A DNA stretch of 64,000 bases from RGIG3077 sp045541475 (GTDB lineage Bacteria > Bacillota > Clostridia > Oscillospirales > Ruminococcaceae): NCBI GenBank assembly GCA_045541475.1, contig JAZQJI010000031.1, positions 1 to 64,000 of the forward strand. The letters are read 5' to 3'. A model generated the notes under the pieces. It had not been told where the DNA came from. It did no database searches and worked only from the letters and a program-made list of their open reading frames with translations. Shown piece after piece: positions 42,159 through 51,559 of this stretch (positions are counted from its first letter, which is position 1; every line of letters starts with the position of its first letter). The position numbers and the translations under genes were made by a program.

Positions 42159-42542
42159 ATGAAAAAACTTGCATTATTTTGTGTTTGTACTTTGCTTATG
42201 TTTTTTCTGATTGCCTGTGATGGCGCATCAATATCTGACAAAAAGTTCGATGAAATATCGGATTATGTATTAGAAAGTTCTGAAACTATTTCAACAAAAG
42301 AAGACATCGAATTCTTTGAGTATGAATCTGCCGGACTTAGCATTGGCAGTGTCTATTATGGATATTATTACACCGCAAATAATGAGATTGCCGTTCCTGA
42401 TTTCTACACAGACGATAATTTGGGAGAAGAATTTGAAAAAGACGGCGGCACGTATATAGGTAAACCGAATAACGGAACAGATTGGTGTTTTGTAAAGAAA
42501 ATAACTGATAATTGGTATTACTACGAATTGCATTGGTCTTAA
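42159..42542 (+). CDS. Hypothetical lipoprotein
   Basis: About 127 aa. ATG 42159 follows GGAAAGG. A lipoprotein signal (ALFCVCTLLMFFLIAC) puts the lipidated Cys near residue 21. The mature part is acidic and rich in Tyr, with SVYYGYYYTANNEIAV and DNWYYYELHWS. It has no recognised domain. It should be anchored to the outer face of the cytoplasmic membrane. Confidence 0.65.
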   Translation: MKKLALFCVCTLLMFFLIACDGASISDKKFDEISDYVLESSETISTKEDIEFFEYESAGLSIGSVYYGYYYTANNEIAVPDFYTDDNLGEEFEKDGGTYIGKPNNGTDWCFVKKITDNWYYYELHWS

Positions 42543-42644
42543 ACTGTCTTAGTCGTTAAATACGCTAAACGAAGTAACTTTCCAAGACGATTATTACGAC
42601 TTGTGTTATGTGATATATTATGTTTTTATGCGAAAGGAAAATTC

Positions 42645-43355
42645 ATGAGCATTAAATATGTTTTGTTTGATATGGACGGCACATTGCTGCCGATGAATCA
42701 GGATTATTTTGTATAAAGCTACATGAAATTACTTTGCAAAAAATTGGCGCCTCATGGCTATGAGCCTAATGAGCTTATAAGTGCAATTTGGTCGGGTACA
42801 GCTGCCATGGCAAAGAATGACGGCACTCAAACAAACGAAAATGCATTTTGGAATGATTTTGCTTTACATTATGGCGAGCAAGCCAAAAATGATATTCCGA
42901 TTTTTGAAGAGTTTTACGGAAACGAGTTCAAACAAGCAGGGGAGTTTTGCGAGGACAATCCGCTCATTCCCGAAACAGTAAAAGCTCTTAAGGAAATGGG
43001 CTTGACGCTTGTACTTGCTTGCAACCCGATTTTTCCATCTTGTGCAACCGTTATCAGAGCACAGTGGGCAAAAATTAATCTTGATGATTTTGTGCTTGTC
43101 AGCAATTATGAAGATTTCAGCTACGGTAAGCCGAATGTTGAGTATTACAAAGAAGTTTTGCGCAGGATTGATGCAACCCCTTCAGAGTGTATAATGGTTG
43201 GCAATGATGTTGATGATGATATGGCAGCTCGTGACATTGGTATGAATGTATTTTTGCTTACTGATTTTCTTATCAATAAACATGATAAAGATATTTCAGT
43301 TTATCCCAACGGCAATTTTGCTGATTTGCTCAAATATATAAAATCAAATATATAA
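42645..43355 (+). pseudogene. HAD-family hydrolase interrupted by an in-frame stop
   Basis: From ATG 42645 (behind GAAAGG) the frame starts SIKYVLFDMDGTLLPMNQDY, with the HAD nucleophile motif DxDGT. It reaches TAA at 42714-42716 and continues in the same frame with SYMKLLCKKLAPHGYEP. It then covers the rest of a HAD fold, with TLVLACNPIFP (motif II region), SYGKPNVEYYKEVL (motif III Lys) and MVGNDVDDDMAARDIG (motif IV Asp). An AAA-to-TAA change would explain it. A restart at the downstream ATG would lack the catalytic Asp. Confidence 0.75.
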
Positions 43356-43360
43356 ACGAA

Positions 43361-43396
43361 AAAGTCCGTAATGTTTTGCGTAACATTACGGACTTT
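43361..43396. terminator. Strong bidirectional terminator
   Basis: AAAGTCCGTAATGTT (43361-43375) is perfectly paired with AACATTACGGACTTT (43382-43396), between convergent genes. Confidence 0.88.
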
Positions 43397-43413
43397 ATGT
43401 TTATGTTGTTAGA

Positions 43414-44952
43414 TTATCTTTTTACAAAATATTCTTCGTACCATACGAGGAAGGTGTAAATTGTCCAGATTTTGCGCCAGTTATCAGAATTGCCTGAGAT
43501 ATAATCCTGATAAATTGCGTTTACTTCTTCAAGATTAAAGAATTTATCTGCAATGTCGCTGTTTAGCAAGCGGCGAACATCAGCGTTGTACTCTTCATTG
43601 GCAAGCCATATTCTGATAGGCACGATAAAGCCGAGCTTTTTGCGGAATGCAATTTCCTCGGGCAGAACCTTTGCGGCAGCTGTACGGAACGCAACCTTGT
43701 TCTGCTCCTCGTTTACCTTGTATTTTGATGGCAAGCGTGAAGCAATATCAAACATTCGCACATCTGTAAGCGGCATTCTTATTTCAAGACCTGCCGCCTC
43801 GCTCATTTTATCCACATTAAGATAAATATCGCCATCAAGCCAGATTTGAATATCTATTGCAGACATTTTGGAAAGCGGATCAAGCCCTTCAAGCTCTTCG
43901 TACATATCCTTTGCAAGATTTATCGGCAGAACGTCGGGATTGTAGTTTTTTAGCAGTTTTTGCTTTTCCTCTTCCTTCATGATATTTGTGTTGCCCACAT
44001 AGAAGGTTTTAAGGTTCTCGCCGTATCTTTCAGCGTTGCGGTACATATTGTATCCGCCGAAAAATTCGTCTGCGCCCTCGCCTGAATAGCACAGCTTTGT
44101 TGATTTTGCAGTTTCTCTGCACGCAATGGCAAATGCAATTGCCGAAGCATCGCCCAAAGGCTGTTCCATGTTGTACATAACATAGGGTACAATATCAAAA
44201 TAATCCTGCGGAGTTACAAGGCATCTGGCATTTTTGCGGTTTAGAATATCGGCTGTTTTCTTTGCAAGGTGAGATTCGTCAAAGCGCTCGTCATCATATC
44301 CGCATGAATTTGAAATCTGCACATCGGACATAGCAAGTACGTACGAAGAATCCACACCGCCCGAAAGGAAGGATTCAGCTGTTTCTTCATCGGTTTTAAC
44401 CTCGCTCATCATCTGTTTAACAGTTGCGTGAATTTCATCTGCCCACTCATCAAGAGATTTGCTGTCATCGGGCTTGAATGTGGGAGCAAAGTAACGATTT
44501 ATTGAAATTTCACCGTTTTGCCACACAAGGCAACGTCCGGGCATAAGCTTTTTAACGCCCTTGAAGAATGTATTTTCGCCTGCGGGATAGGTAAGGCTCA
44601 TGTATATTTGCAGCATATCAACATCAAGCTCTTTTTCAAACTCATCATTTTGCATGATGTTGCGAATGAATGTTGAATATAAAATTCTGCCGCTTTTTGT
44701 TATATAGTAGTAAAACGGTTTAGTGCCAAATTGGTCACGTATGCATACAAGCTTTCGTTCGGCTTCGTCCCAAATTGCAAAAGCAAACATACCATGCAAA
44801 TGGTTTGCCATATCACAGCCCCAACGCTTGTAGGCTTCAATCAAAATTTGCGTTTCAAGCTCTGCTCTTTCAAGTTTTGCATCAACGCCCAACTCTGCGC
44901 ACAAAGCCGCATGGTTTCTTATGTGTCCTCTGTATTCTTTAACAGTAATCAT
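43414..44952 (-). CDS. asnB: Asparagine synthetase-like protein lacking the glutaminase Cys
   Basis: About 512 aa from ATG 44952 behind GAGGTG. The synthetase domain is complete: pyrophosphate loop SFLSGGVDSSYVLAM, then YSGEGADEFFGGYNMY, and AAGLEIRMPLTDVRM. The N-terminal Ntn glutaminase is cut. Instead of MCGIAG and about 80 further residues, the protein begins with MITVKEYRGHIRNHAALCAE, which aligns only from the NGEIYN-like part onward. A Cys at position 2 is absent. It may therefore use free ammonia, or be a decayed gene. It forms a minus-strand pair with the GH13 gene upstream. Confidence 0.82.
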   Translation of the reverse strand: MITVKEYRGHIRNHAALCAELGVDAKLERAELETQILIEAYKRWGCDMANHLHGMFAFAIWDEAERKLVCIRDQFGTKPFYYYITKSGRILYSTFIRNIMQNDEFEKELDVDMLQIYMSLTYPAGENTFFKGVKKLMPGRCLVWQNGEISINRYFAPTFKPDDSKSLDEWADEIHATVKQMMSEVKTDEETAESFLSGGVDSSYVLAMSDVQISNSCGYDDERFDESHLAKKTADILNRKNARCLVTPQDYFDIVPYVMYNMEQPLGDASAIAFAIACRETAKSTKLCYSGEGADEFFGGYNMYRNAERYGENLKTFYVGNTNIMKEEEKQKLLKNYNPDVLPINLAKDMYEELEGLDPLSKMSAIDIQIWLDGDIYLNVDKMSEAAGLEIRMPLTDVRMFDIASRLPSKYKVNEEQNKVAFRTAAAKVLPEEIAFRKKLGFIVPIRIWLANEEYNADVRRLLNSDIADKFFNLEEVNAIYQDYISGNSDNWRKIWTIYTFLVWYEEYFVKR

Positions 44953-45011
44953 GTCACACCTCAAAAAATAGATTTATATTTATTCTATGCGTATATTCTT
45001 GGTTTTATATA

Positions 45012-46739
45012 TTATCTGAAGCTTTTTACCCATGTTATCAGAGAGGGGATATGCGTCTGATTATAAACATCACGACGCATCTGTTCAGTAACATATCCGT
45101 TTCTTTCCATTATTGAAAGAATTGCTTCTTGCAGACCCGCAATTCTTCCTGCTTCAAATCCTGCATTATAATCGCTTGATTTATTATCTGTATTATCTGC
45201 AATTTCAGCTGTTTCATTATTTTCGCTGATGTTATTATCGTCTGCAATTGAATTGCTTTCAGCTTCAAATACAGTATTTTCAGCAGGTGCATTTTCAACA
45301 ACGGCATTATCAATACTTTTCTCAACATTTAATTGCTGCTGATCATTATCTGCAAAATCAACTGCATTGTCTTGAATTATTGTTTCAACGTCGCTGTTAA
45401 CACAATCGGCTGGCAACCATATATCGCCGGAATTAGCACGAACATTAACAGTAATGTGCGAATTTACAACCGAAACTTTTTCGCCTGAAATAACACCTAT
45501 ATATTCAGTGCAGTTGCCGCATTCAAGTGTCATAACATAATCGCTGTCATCATTATTTACAGCAACAACAGCATTTTGATTTTGATAGCATCTTGAAAAT
45601 GCATATTGGCGGTTTGTAAGCATAAGCTGCTTATAATCGCCGTAGGCAAAAGCTTTTGAAATTTTCCTTGCATAGCACAACCTTGAAATAAGCTTGGTTT
45701 TTGCGTTTTTGTCCACGCTGTCAGCATAATTCTTAATATCAAGATACGGACGCAGGGAAGCATCAGAGCCGTATTCCTTTCTTCCTTCAATACCAAATTC
45801 TGAGCCGTAGTAAACTGAAGGAATACCCGGCAGCGTAAATTCAAGTATGTGCACGGGTGCAAAATGCGCCTTGTTGTTTAGCTTTGTGAAAATGCGTTCT
45901 ACGTCGTGGTTATCGGTAAAATTGTAAAGCTGCATTGTTTTGGACATATCATAAAGGCGTTTAACAGTGTGGGCAATTTCGAAATAGTTATGGTCGTTGT
46001 GCCCTGAATACAATGCTTTGTGCAGTTGATAATTCGTAACAGAGTGTAAATCGCCTTCGTTAATCCACCTTGTGTAATCACCGTGAATAACTTCACCCAT
46101 AAGCCAAAAATCAGGCTTTACATTGTTTGCGGTATAGCGTAGCGCTTTCATAAAATCAAAATCAAGCACATCGGCGGCATCAAGTCTTATACCGTCAACA
46201 TCAAATTCCTTAACCCAATATCTTATAACATCGCAGATATAGTTTTTTACGTCGTTGTTTCTCTGGTTTAATTTTACAAGCAGATTGTAACCACCCCAGT
46301 TTTCGTATGAAAAGCCGTCGTTATATTCTGTATTTCCCCAAAAATTAACGTTGCAGTACCAATCTTTATATGCTGAATTTTCACGATTTTTCTTAACATC
46401 TTTAAAAGCAAAAAAATCTCTTCCTGTGTGGTTAAAAACGCCGTCAAAAATAACTTTAATATTTTTGCTGTGGCAGTATGCAACAAAATCCTTTAAGTCG
46501 TCGTTATCGCCAAGACGTGAATCAAGCTTTTTGTAATCAGTAGTTTCGTAGCCGTGTCCGACAGATTCAAACAAAGGGCCGATGTACAGTGCGTTAAAGC
46601 CAATTTTTTCAATGTGGTCTATCCACGGTTTTAGCGTTGGTAATCTGTGCACAGGCTCGCCGTAGCTGTTTTGCTTTGGCGCACCGCAAAGTCCCAAAGG
46701 ATATATATGATAAAAGTTTGCTTCGTTATACCATGCCAT
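45012..46739 (-). CDS. Cytoplasmic GH13 alpha-amylase-family enzyme with acidic tail
   Basis: About 575 aa from ATG 46739 behind GGGAGA. No signal peptide. The four GH13 regions read DGVFNHTG, GIRLDAAD (nucleophile Asp near 185), GEV (acid/base Glu near 213) and FTDNHDVE. GFNALYIGPLFESVGHGYET and GIPSVYYGSEFG are also conserved. A normal C-terminal beta domain is followed by an Asn/Asp/Glu-rich disordered region (about 410-530). A final helix, ITWVKSFR, closes the protein. The substrate is probably an intracellular malto-oligosaccharide. It lies 59 bases upstream of the asparagine synthetase gene. Confidence 0.85.
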   Translation of the reverse strand: MAWYNEANFYHIYPLGLCGAPKQNSYGEPVHRLPTLKPWIDHIEKIGFNALYIGPLFESVGHGYETTDYKKLDSRLGDNDDLKDFVAYCHSKNIKVIFDGVFNHTGRDFFAFKDVKKNRENSAYKDWYCNVNFWGNTEYNDGFSYENWGGYNLLVKLNQRNNDVKNYICDVIRYWVKEFDVDGIRLDAADVLDFDFMKALRYTANNVKPDFWLMGEVIHGDYTRWINEGDLHSVTNYQLHKALYSGHNDHNYFEIAHTVKRLYDMSKTMQLYNFTDNHDVERIFTKLNNKAHFAPVHILEFTLPGIPSVYYGSEFGIEGRKEYGSDASLRPYLDIKNYADSVDKNAKTKLISRLCYARKISKAFAYGDYKQLMLTNRQYAFSRCYQNQNAVVAVNNDDSDYVMTLECGNCTEYIGVISGEKVSVVNSHITVNVRANSGDIWLPADCVNSDVETIIQDNAVDFADNDQQQLNVEKSIDNAVVENAPAENTVFEAESNSIADDNNISENNETAEIADNTDNKSSDYNAGFEAGRIAGLQEAILSIMERNGYVTEQMRRDVYNQTHIPSLITWVKSFR

Positions 46740-46808
46740 AAATCGATCTCCCATATAAATATTTACCATAAAATTATACAACCAAATCTATGATATGTCA
46801 ATATTGCA

Positions 46809-46844
46809 AACGGCATACAGCGAATTTATATGCTGTATGCCGTT
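46809..46844 (-). terminator. Terminator after carD-like gene
   Basis: AACGGCATACAGC (46809-46821) pairs with GCTGTATGCCGTT (46832-46844). The T-tract after the stem is weak. Confidence 0.65.
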
Positions 46845-46856
46845 ACAATATTTTAA

Positions 46857-47351
46857 TTAAATTTTTGATTTGATTTGCGCGTTTATATCTTCAAATGAAG
46901 TATTAAGAGCAAACGCAAGTTCGTTAAACAAAAGTTTTTCTGCATTTTTAAGCATTTCTTCATCGTAAGAATGAAGATGCTTGGAAGCAGAGCTGAGAGC
47001 TTTACGGTGTATATAAATCGTTTTAATCATTCTTGCAAGATTTTCAGTTGATGTGTTTTTCATCACACTTCTAAAACTTGCCTTACGCTCAATATCGTTT
47101 ATTATCCACTCGTCGTCATATTCGCAAAAATCTGCAATAATTTTATTAGCGTCGGTATCTGTCATAACAGCGCGTATGTTTGATTGCGAACCAATTGTTT
47201 CTTTTGGTGCGTAAATTGTTGTTGTTTGTGCAAAAATAGGCTTTAATACGTAATATTCCATCATTTTTGCTCCGAAATCACGCTCAATAATGCCGTCAAC
47301 CTTGCAAACTCCGCTTGCGCCGTAAACAACTAAATCTCCGTTTTTGTACAT
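46857..47351 (-). CDS. CarD/CdnL-family RNA polymerase-binding regulator
   Basis: 164 aa. The N-terminal RNA-polymerase-interacting domain, shared with TRCF, is seen in MYKNGDLVVYGASGVCKVDG and EYYVLKPIF. The C-terminal helical domain contains ARMIKTIYIHRKALSSASK and YDEEMLKNAEKLLFNEL. CarD proteins stabilise open complexes at rRNA and other promoters. A TTACAA/TATAAT pair at 47403-47431 is its likely promoter. Confidence 0.85.
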   Translation of the reverse strand: MYKNGDLVVYGASGVCKVDGIIERDFGAKMMEYYVLKPIFAQTTTIYAPKETIGSQSNIRAVMTDTDANKIIADFCEYDDEWIINDIERKASFRSVMKNTSTENLARMIKTIYIHRKALSSASKHLHSYDEEMLKNAEKLLFNELAFALNTSFEDINAQIKSKI

Positions 47352-47402
47352 AATTTACCATGCCTTTCGCCGTGTTTACATAACTTGCTTCTTTATGCTA
47401 TA

Positions 47403-47431
47403 ATTATAACATTTTGCGGCATTTTTTGTAA
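47403..47431 (-). promoter_or_regulatory. Promoter of carD-like gene
   Basis: On the minus strand TTACAA and TATAAT with a 17-base spacer. Confidence 0.6.
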
Positions 47432-47504
47432 TAGGAATAATGTACAAAAATCGGGCTTTATCTGCAAAAGCTCAATGCGAAGAATTAACAAATTCAGCAT
47501 TAGT

Positions 47505-47533
47505 TTGACTGTTATTTTGCTGTGTGGTATAAT
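47505..47533 (+). promoter_or_regulatory. Promoter of 246-aa gene
   Basis: TTGACT (47505-47510), a 17-base spacer and TATAAT (47528-47533). Confidence 0.8.
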
Positions 47534-47569
47534 CAAGTATATAGTACTTAGTATCGGTGGTGATTTTGG

Positions 47570-48310
47570 GTGAATAAGGAACTTTTTGAAAATGCGTTAA
47601 GTGCGGTGCTTTGCGAAGAAAGAAACATAAAGAATGGAATAGGTACGCTTTCAGAAAAGAGTATGCACGCTGTACTAAAGCATTATTTTGAACCCGATAC
47701 CGACTGCCACGAGGTATCCGTAGGAGGTTTTGTTGCTGATATTGTAGGGCAAAAAGGTATAATTGAAATACAAACACGCAGCCTTTACGGAATGAACAAA
47801 AAGCTGGATGCTTTTTTGCAATGCTGTAATGTTACTGTGGTTTACCCAATAGTTAATACCAAGCGGATTATATGGACGGATAAAGAAACGGGCGAGGTGA
47901 AAACTACCCGCGTAGGCGGCAGAAAAAAGACAGCTTTTGATGCCTTGCATGAAATTTATCACGTGCGCAGATATATAAGCAACCCAAGGTTTTCTATATG
48001 CCTTGTTTTGCTTGAAGCGGATGATTACCGTATTCAGAAAAACAAAAGCAAATCCCGCCGACATTGTATATGTGACCGTGTGCCAACGAAAATTGTTGAT
48101 GAAATATACTTAAACTGCATCAGCGATTATCTTATGTTTTTGCCAGATGGTCTGCCAAGTGAATTTACAACGACAGATGTTTCAAAAATCGGAAATATGC
48201 CACTGCCTGCCGCACAAAGCCTTATGTATTTTTTGCATGAAGCAAAGCTTGCGCAGCGTGTTGGTAAAATCAAAAACAGCTATGTGTACAAGTTATCCGA
48301 TGGGAGTTAA
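47570..48310 (+). CDS. Hypothetical protein with nuclease-like core
   Basis: 246 aa from GTG 47570. HEVSVGGFVADIVGQKGIIE, then IQTRSLYGM, has the spacing of a PD-(D/E)xK nuclease core (Asp, then Glu-x-Gln). A basic middle part (SKSRRHCICDRVPTKIVDEI) and a C-terminal winged-helix-like end (LPLPAAQSLMYFLHEAKLAQ; first residue read as M/P in frame) are visible. I do not recognise a named family. It stands alone with its own promoter, so no partner suggests a role. The last 18 bases overlap the convergent gene. Confidence 0.6.
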   Translation: MNKELFENALSAVLCEERNIKNGIGTLSEKSMHAVLKHYFEPDTDCHEVSVGGFVADIVGQKGIIEIQTRSLYGMNKKLDAFLQCCNVTVVYPIVNTKRIIWTDKETGEVKTTRVGGRKKTAFDALHEIYHVRRYISNPRFSICLVLLEADDYRIQKNKSKSRRHCICDRVPTKIVDEIYLNCISDYLMFLPDGLPSEFTTTDVSKIGNMPLPAAQSLMYFLHEAKLAQRVGKIKNSYVYKLSDGS

Positions 48311-48631
48311 AATCACGCTTAGCTGTTCAGGCGTAATCATAACAAAACATTCATTATCATCACAGTATTTTTCACATATTTTCAGTGTGGCTTCATTGGC
48401 ACCAAAGTCGGTTATAAATACAGTAAAGCTTGCACAGCATACTTGACTTAACGATGATTTTAACGACATAAGCTTTATCTCTATATCGGCCGTATCGGCA
48501 TAAACGGGTAAAACACAATACATTTTTTCAGTGCATCCTGTGTTTAAAAATTTTCTTGTCAGCATTTCTGTAACAACGCATACAATCGGTATGCTTATTA
48601 TAATTATAGCCGATATAATTGCCTGCGTCAC
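48293..48631 (-). CDS. Hypothetical membrane protein
   Basis: 112 aa from GTG 48631 behind AAGGGGGG. One N-terminal membrane helix (AIISAIIIISIPIVCVV) is followed by a compact cytoplasmic domain with TADIEIKLMSLKSSLSQ and FTVFITDFGANEAT. The tail FITDFGANEATLKICEKYC resembles the beta-alpha unit of a nucleotide-sugar enzyme, but the domain is too short to assign. Confidence 0.5.
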   Translation of the reverse strand: MTQAIISAIIIISIPIVCVVTEMLTRKFLNTGCTEKMYCVLPVYADTADIEIKLMSLKSSLSQVCCASFTVFITDFGANEATLKICEKYCDDNECFVMITPEQLSVILTPIG

Positions 48632-48717
48632 GTGTCCGGCCCCCCTTATGTAATTAAGTGATTTCTTTTATAATATGCCATAACTTTTGTCTGCGTGAAA
48701 TTATAATTAAAATAACA

Positions 48718-48754
48718 AAACGCTGTATCACAAATTAAATGTGATACAGCGTTT
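48718..48754 (-). terminator. Terminator of cell-envelope operon
   Basis: AAACGCTGTATCACA (48718-48732) pairs perfectly with TGTGATACAGCGTTT (48740-48754), followed on the minus strand by TGTTATTTTAA. Confidence 0.85.
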
Positions 48755-48772
48755 ACTGTTATATTAGGTATA

Positions 48773-51556
48773 TTAATGTGATTCAAAATAGTTTTTAATG
48801 CCATCTACAATAGCCTGTGCTATTTGAATTTGATATGCAGGGTCAATCAGTACGGAAGCTTCCCTGTAATTTGTTATATAGCCCATTTCAACAAGAATGG
48901 AAGGGAAATCGGGCTGTGTTGTAACGTAGAAATAGTCAAATCGTGCTCCTTCCGATTTATCCACACCATGAATTTGATTGGTATAGAATGATGCCAACGA
49001 GCGCTCTACACTTGCCGCTAATGGATATGAGAAAGGGTGGAAATAATACGTTGATGAGCCCTGCGCCGAAGAACTTGTAGAACCGTTACAATGCAGTGAT
49101 ATGTACATATCGGGATTGTACTGCCGAGCAATTTCGCTGCGCTGTTCAGTTTCGTATGCGGTGCTTTCGGTTTTCAATCTGATTACTGTTGCGCCCATTT
49201 CGGTAAGCTTTTGCTCAAGATAAATACTTACGCCAAGGTTTGCCGCTGCTTCGGTAACCCCGCTTGAACTGCCCAAAGCGCCGGGATCGTATGTGCCGGG
49301 TGCAACATAGCCATGACCGGGGTCTATTACAATTACAGTGCCCGAAAGCGAACTTTCAATTCCGTTAAAGTCAAAAACGATACACCCATTTGAATCATAG
49401 CTTACCGTAACGCCGTCATAGTTTCCGCTCTCAGCAAGAGTAAGGTCAAGGCAAACTTTGGTTGTGCCGCCCACGTTTATTGTGCGCCAGCTTGAATTTG
49501 TGAACATTGAGCCTGCGGGAAAGTCAAATCCACCCGATGCGTATGTGCAGTAATCAAACACAATGCTGATAGTTGAAGGGTTAAAGCTACTGAGGAAATA
49601 ATCGCCCCAATCACCGTAATTGTTCCTTAAAAAGCTAATGGGGGAGTAGAGAATAGTATAAGGCGTTTTGTAATCCTGTTTAAATTTAAGTACAGTGTCG
49701 TTGCCCGATACTGATACGCTGCTTGCGGTAATGTTGTTTTCTGAAATAGAACCTTCAGCACCGATAGTGGCATATTGTGTTTTAACTCTTCTGCCTGATT
49801 TTGTTTTGTAAAAGCTGTATCCTTCGCTTGAAAAAGTACCTGTGTAGAAATCTATTGTGTTAGCGGCCAGCTTCATCTGCGTTGGTACGGGTATTCTGTC
49901 GGTAGTTCCGCTGGGATATACTGCTGTGTTATCCGTTGTAATTGTCAGTATTGTTCCGCTTGCGGCACCTGCAGGGTTGGAAACTGAATTGCCCTGCGTT
50001 ACACTTCCGTCGGTTTCAGTGTCGGGAACTTCAATATCGGGAATATCATTCTCAGGCGGAACGATAACTTCTTTACCTGCATTTACTGATATATTAGGTC
50101 CGCTTATTGTTTCTGATGATGTCATGTAACTGCCGCTGATTGAAATTCTGCCAAGATTTTGCGTAAGGTTAACAACCTCAGGCGGCATTGTAAAAGTACA
50201 TTCGTAAAGGCTTTTGCCGTTTCCATCCGTTGTTGATGTTTTTTGCATAGCAAGCGTTTGCGAGTTTAACGTTGCGTTTACAGTAGAACCCGTGTATGCA
50301 TATACTGTTACTTTCAACGTTTCAAGTCCGTTAAGCGCAGTATCGGTATTTGGCGTTAATGTGGCGGCGTCGAAAATATTTACCTCTCTCGTTATAACAA
50401 AGGTTTGTGTGTGCATATTGCTTTTTATTGTGAAGGTATTTTCGCCAACTGCCAAATCATATTCAACAGAAAAACTATTTGCTCCCTGCGTGTCTATTTC
50501 TTCATCATTTATGCTGAGCTTAAAGTTTGGATCGTAAGTGCCCGAAAATATAACCGTGCTTTCCTTTGTGGTAAAGCTTTGCTGTGTTGGTGTTGAAACG
50601 CTAAGCACGCTGCCGAGTGATTCTGTATCAAGCGTGTTTGCAAAGTAGCTTTTTACAGCTTCGGTACTTTCGCCGCCATGCACAAGCTGACTGTATGAAG
50701 ATAATACAATCCCCGAAATATCTGCTGTGTTTTGAATATCTATCAATCTGTTTACGAGATATTCTGCACTTTTTCCGTAAGCCTGGGAATTATCAACAAC
50801 AACAAGAGCAGTATCATCGAACTCGTCTTGCTCGTTTTCACTGCACAGTGTATAATCGTATTCAATGTCAAAGCACTCAAAATCGTTTGTACTATCTCTG
50901 TCATGCTTAAAACCAATCTTTATATTGCTTTCGTAGCTTTCGATAGAGTTATTAATGCTGAGAATAGTATTACTTTGAATTTCGCTTAAGTATTCATCAA
51001 AACCTATTCCACCGCCATATTCAAGGTATTCAGCATATATATTGGCATTATCAGAAACGGCAGTATTATCAAATATAATTGCCGCAGGCTGATTGCGTGT
51101 GATTATGCCTGATAAAGTGTGCTTTATATCCTGAGGAATATCGTATGCGCTCTGGCTGTTTTCGTAGCAAAGAGCCATGTCAACAACAAGGTAAACCGAA
51201 AAACCGCATTTGCTTGCGTAGGATATCATAGAATCTAAAGGATAAGTTTCGCTTGACTCGGTATCCGTATCGCTGCCATAAAAGCGTACACCATCACGGC
51301 TTGTGTTTATAACAAGTGTATTTATGCCGATAGAGCCGATAAAGTCAAGCATTTCAAGATATTCTTCTTCATCAGTATTAACAGAAAAGTCAATATTTGG
51401 ATTAAGCTGCAACGCTTTTATAATGTCGCTTTGTGTATCGGTCAAAGTAGTTGTATCAGCATTAGTGTCATTGCTTTGTGCAAAAACAGTAACTGATGAC
51501 ATAATTGAAAAAAGTAACATCAAGGATAAAATTGATGCAAATAAATGTTTTTTCAT
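48773..51556 (-). CDS. Secreted N-acetylmuramoyl-L-alanine amidase with large N-terminal region
   Basis: 927 aa. A signal peptide (SILSLMLLFSIMSSVTVFA) is followed by a GHL10-like barrel remnant (residues ~45-310) and Ig-like and Ser/Thr-rich regions. The last ~185 residues form an Amidase_3 domain. It has VIDPGHGY (zinc His), a Glu in VTEAAANL, SLHCNGS (zinc His) and ILVEMGYITN (catalytic Glu). It should cleave the MurNAc-L-Ala bond of peptidoglycan outside the cell. It begins 3 bases after the stop of the GHL10 gene in a two-gene operon. Confidence 0.85.
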   Translation of the reverse strand: MKKHLFASILSLMLLFSIMSSVTVFAQSNDTNADTTTLTDTQSDIIKALQLNPNIDFSVNTDEEEYLEMLDFIGSIGINTLVINTSRDGVRFYGSDTDTESSETYPLDSMISYASKCGFSVYLVVDMALCYENSQSAYDIPQDIKHTLSGIITRNQPAAIIFDNTAVSDNANIYAEYLEYGGGIGFDEYLSEIQSNTILSINNSIESYESNIKIGFKHDRDSTNDFECFDIEYDYTLCSENEQDEFDDTALVVVDNSQAYGKSAEYLVNRLIDIQNTADISGIVLSSYSQLVHGGESTEAVKSYFANTLDTESLGSVLSVSTPTQQSFTTKESTVIFSGTYDPNFKLSINDEEIDTQGANSFSVEYDLAVGENTFTIKSNMHTQTFVITREVNIFDAATLTPNTDTALNGLETLKVTVYAYTGSTVNATLNSQTLAMQKTSTTDGNGKSLYECTFTMPPEVVNLTQNLGRISISGSYMTSSETISGPNISVNAGKEVIVPPENDIPDIEVPDTETDGSVTQGNSVSNPAGAASGTILTITTDNTAVYPSGTTDRIPVPTQMKLAANTIDFYTGTFSSEGYSFYKTKSGRRVKTQYATIGAEGSISENNITASSVSVSGNDTVLKFKQDYKTPYTILYSPISFLRNNYGDWGDYFLSSFNPSTISIVFDYCTYASGGFDFPAGSMFTNSSWRTINVGGTTKVCLDLTLAESGNYDGVTVSYDSNGCIVFDFNGIESSLSGTVIVIDPGHGYVAPGTYDPGALGSSSGVTEAAANLGVSIYLEQKLTEMGATVIRLKTESTAYETEQRSEIARQYNPDMYISLHCNGSTSSSAQGSSTYYFHPFSYPLAASVERSLASFYTNQIHGVDKSEGARFDYFYVTTQPDFPSILVEMGYITNYREASVLIDPAYQIQIAQAIVDGIKNYFESH

Positions 51557-51559
51557 ATT

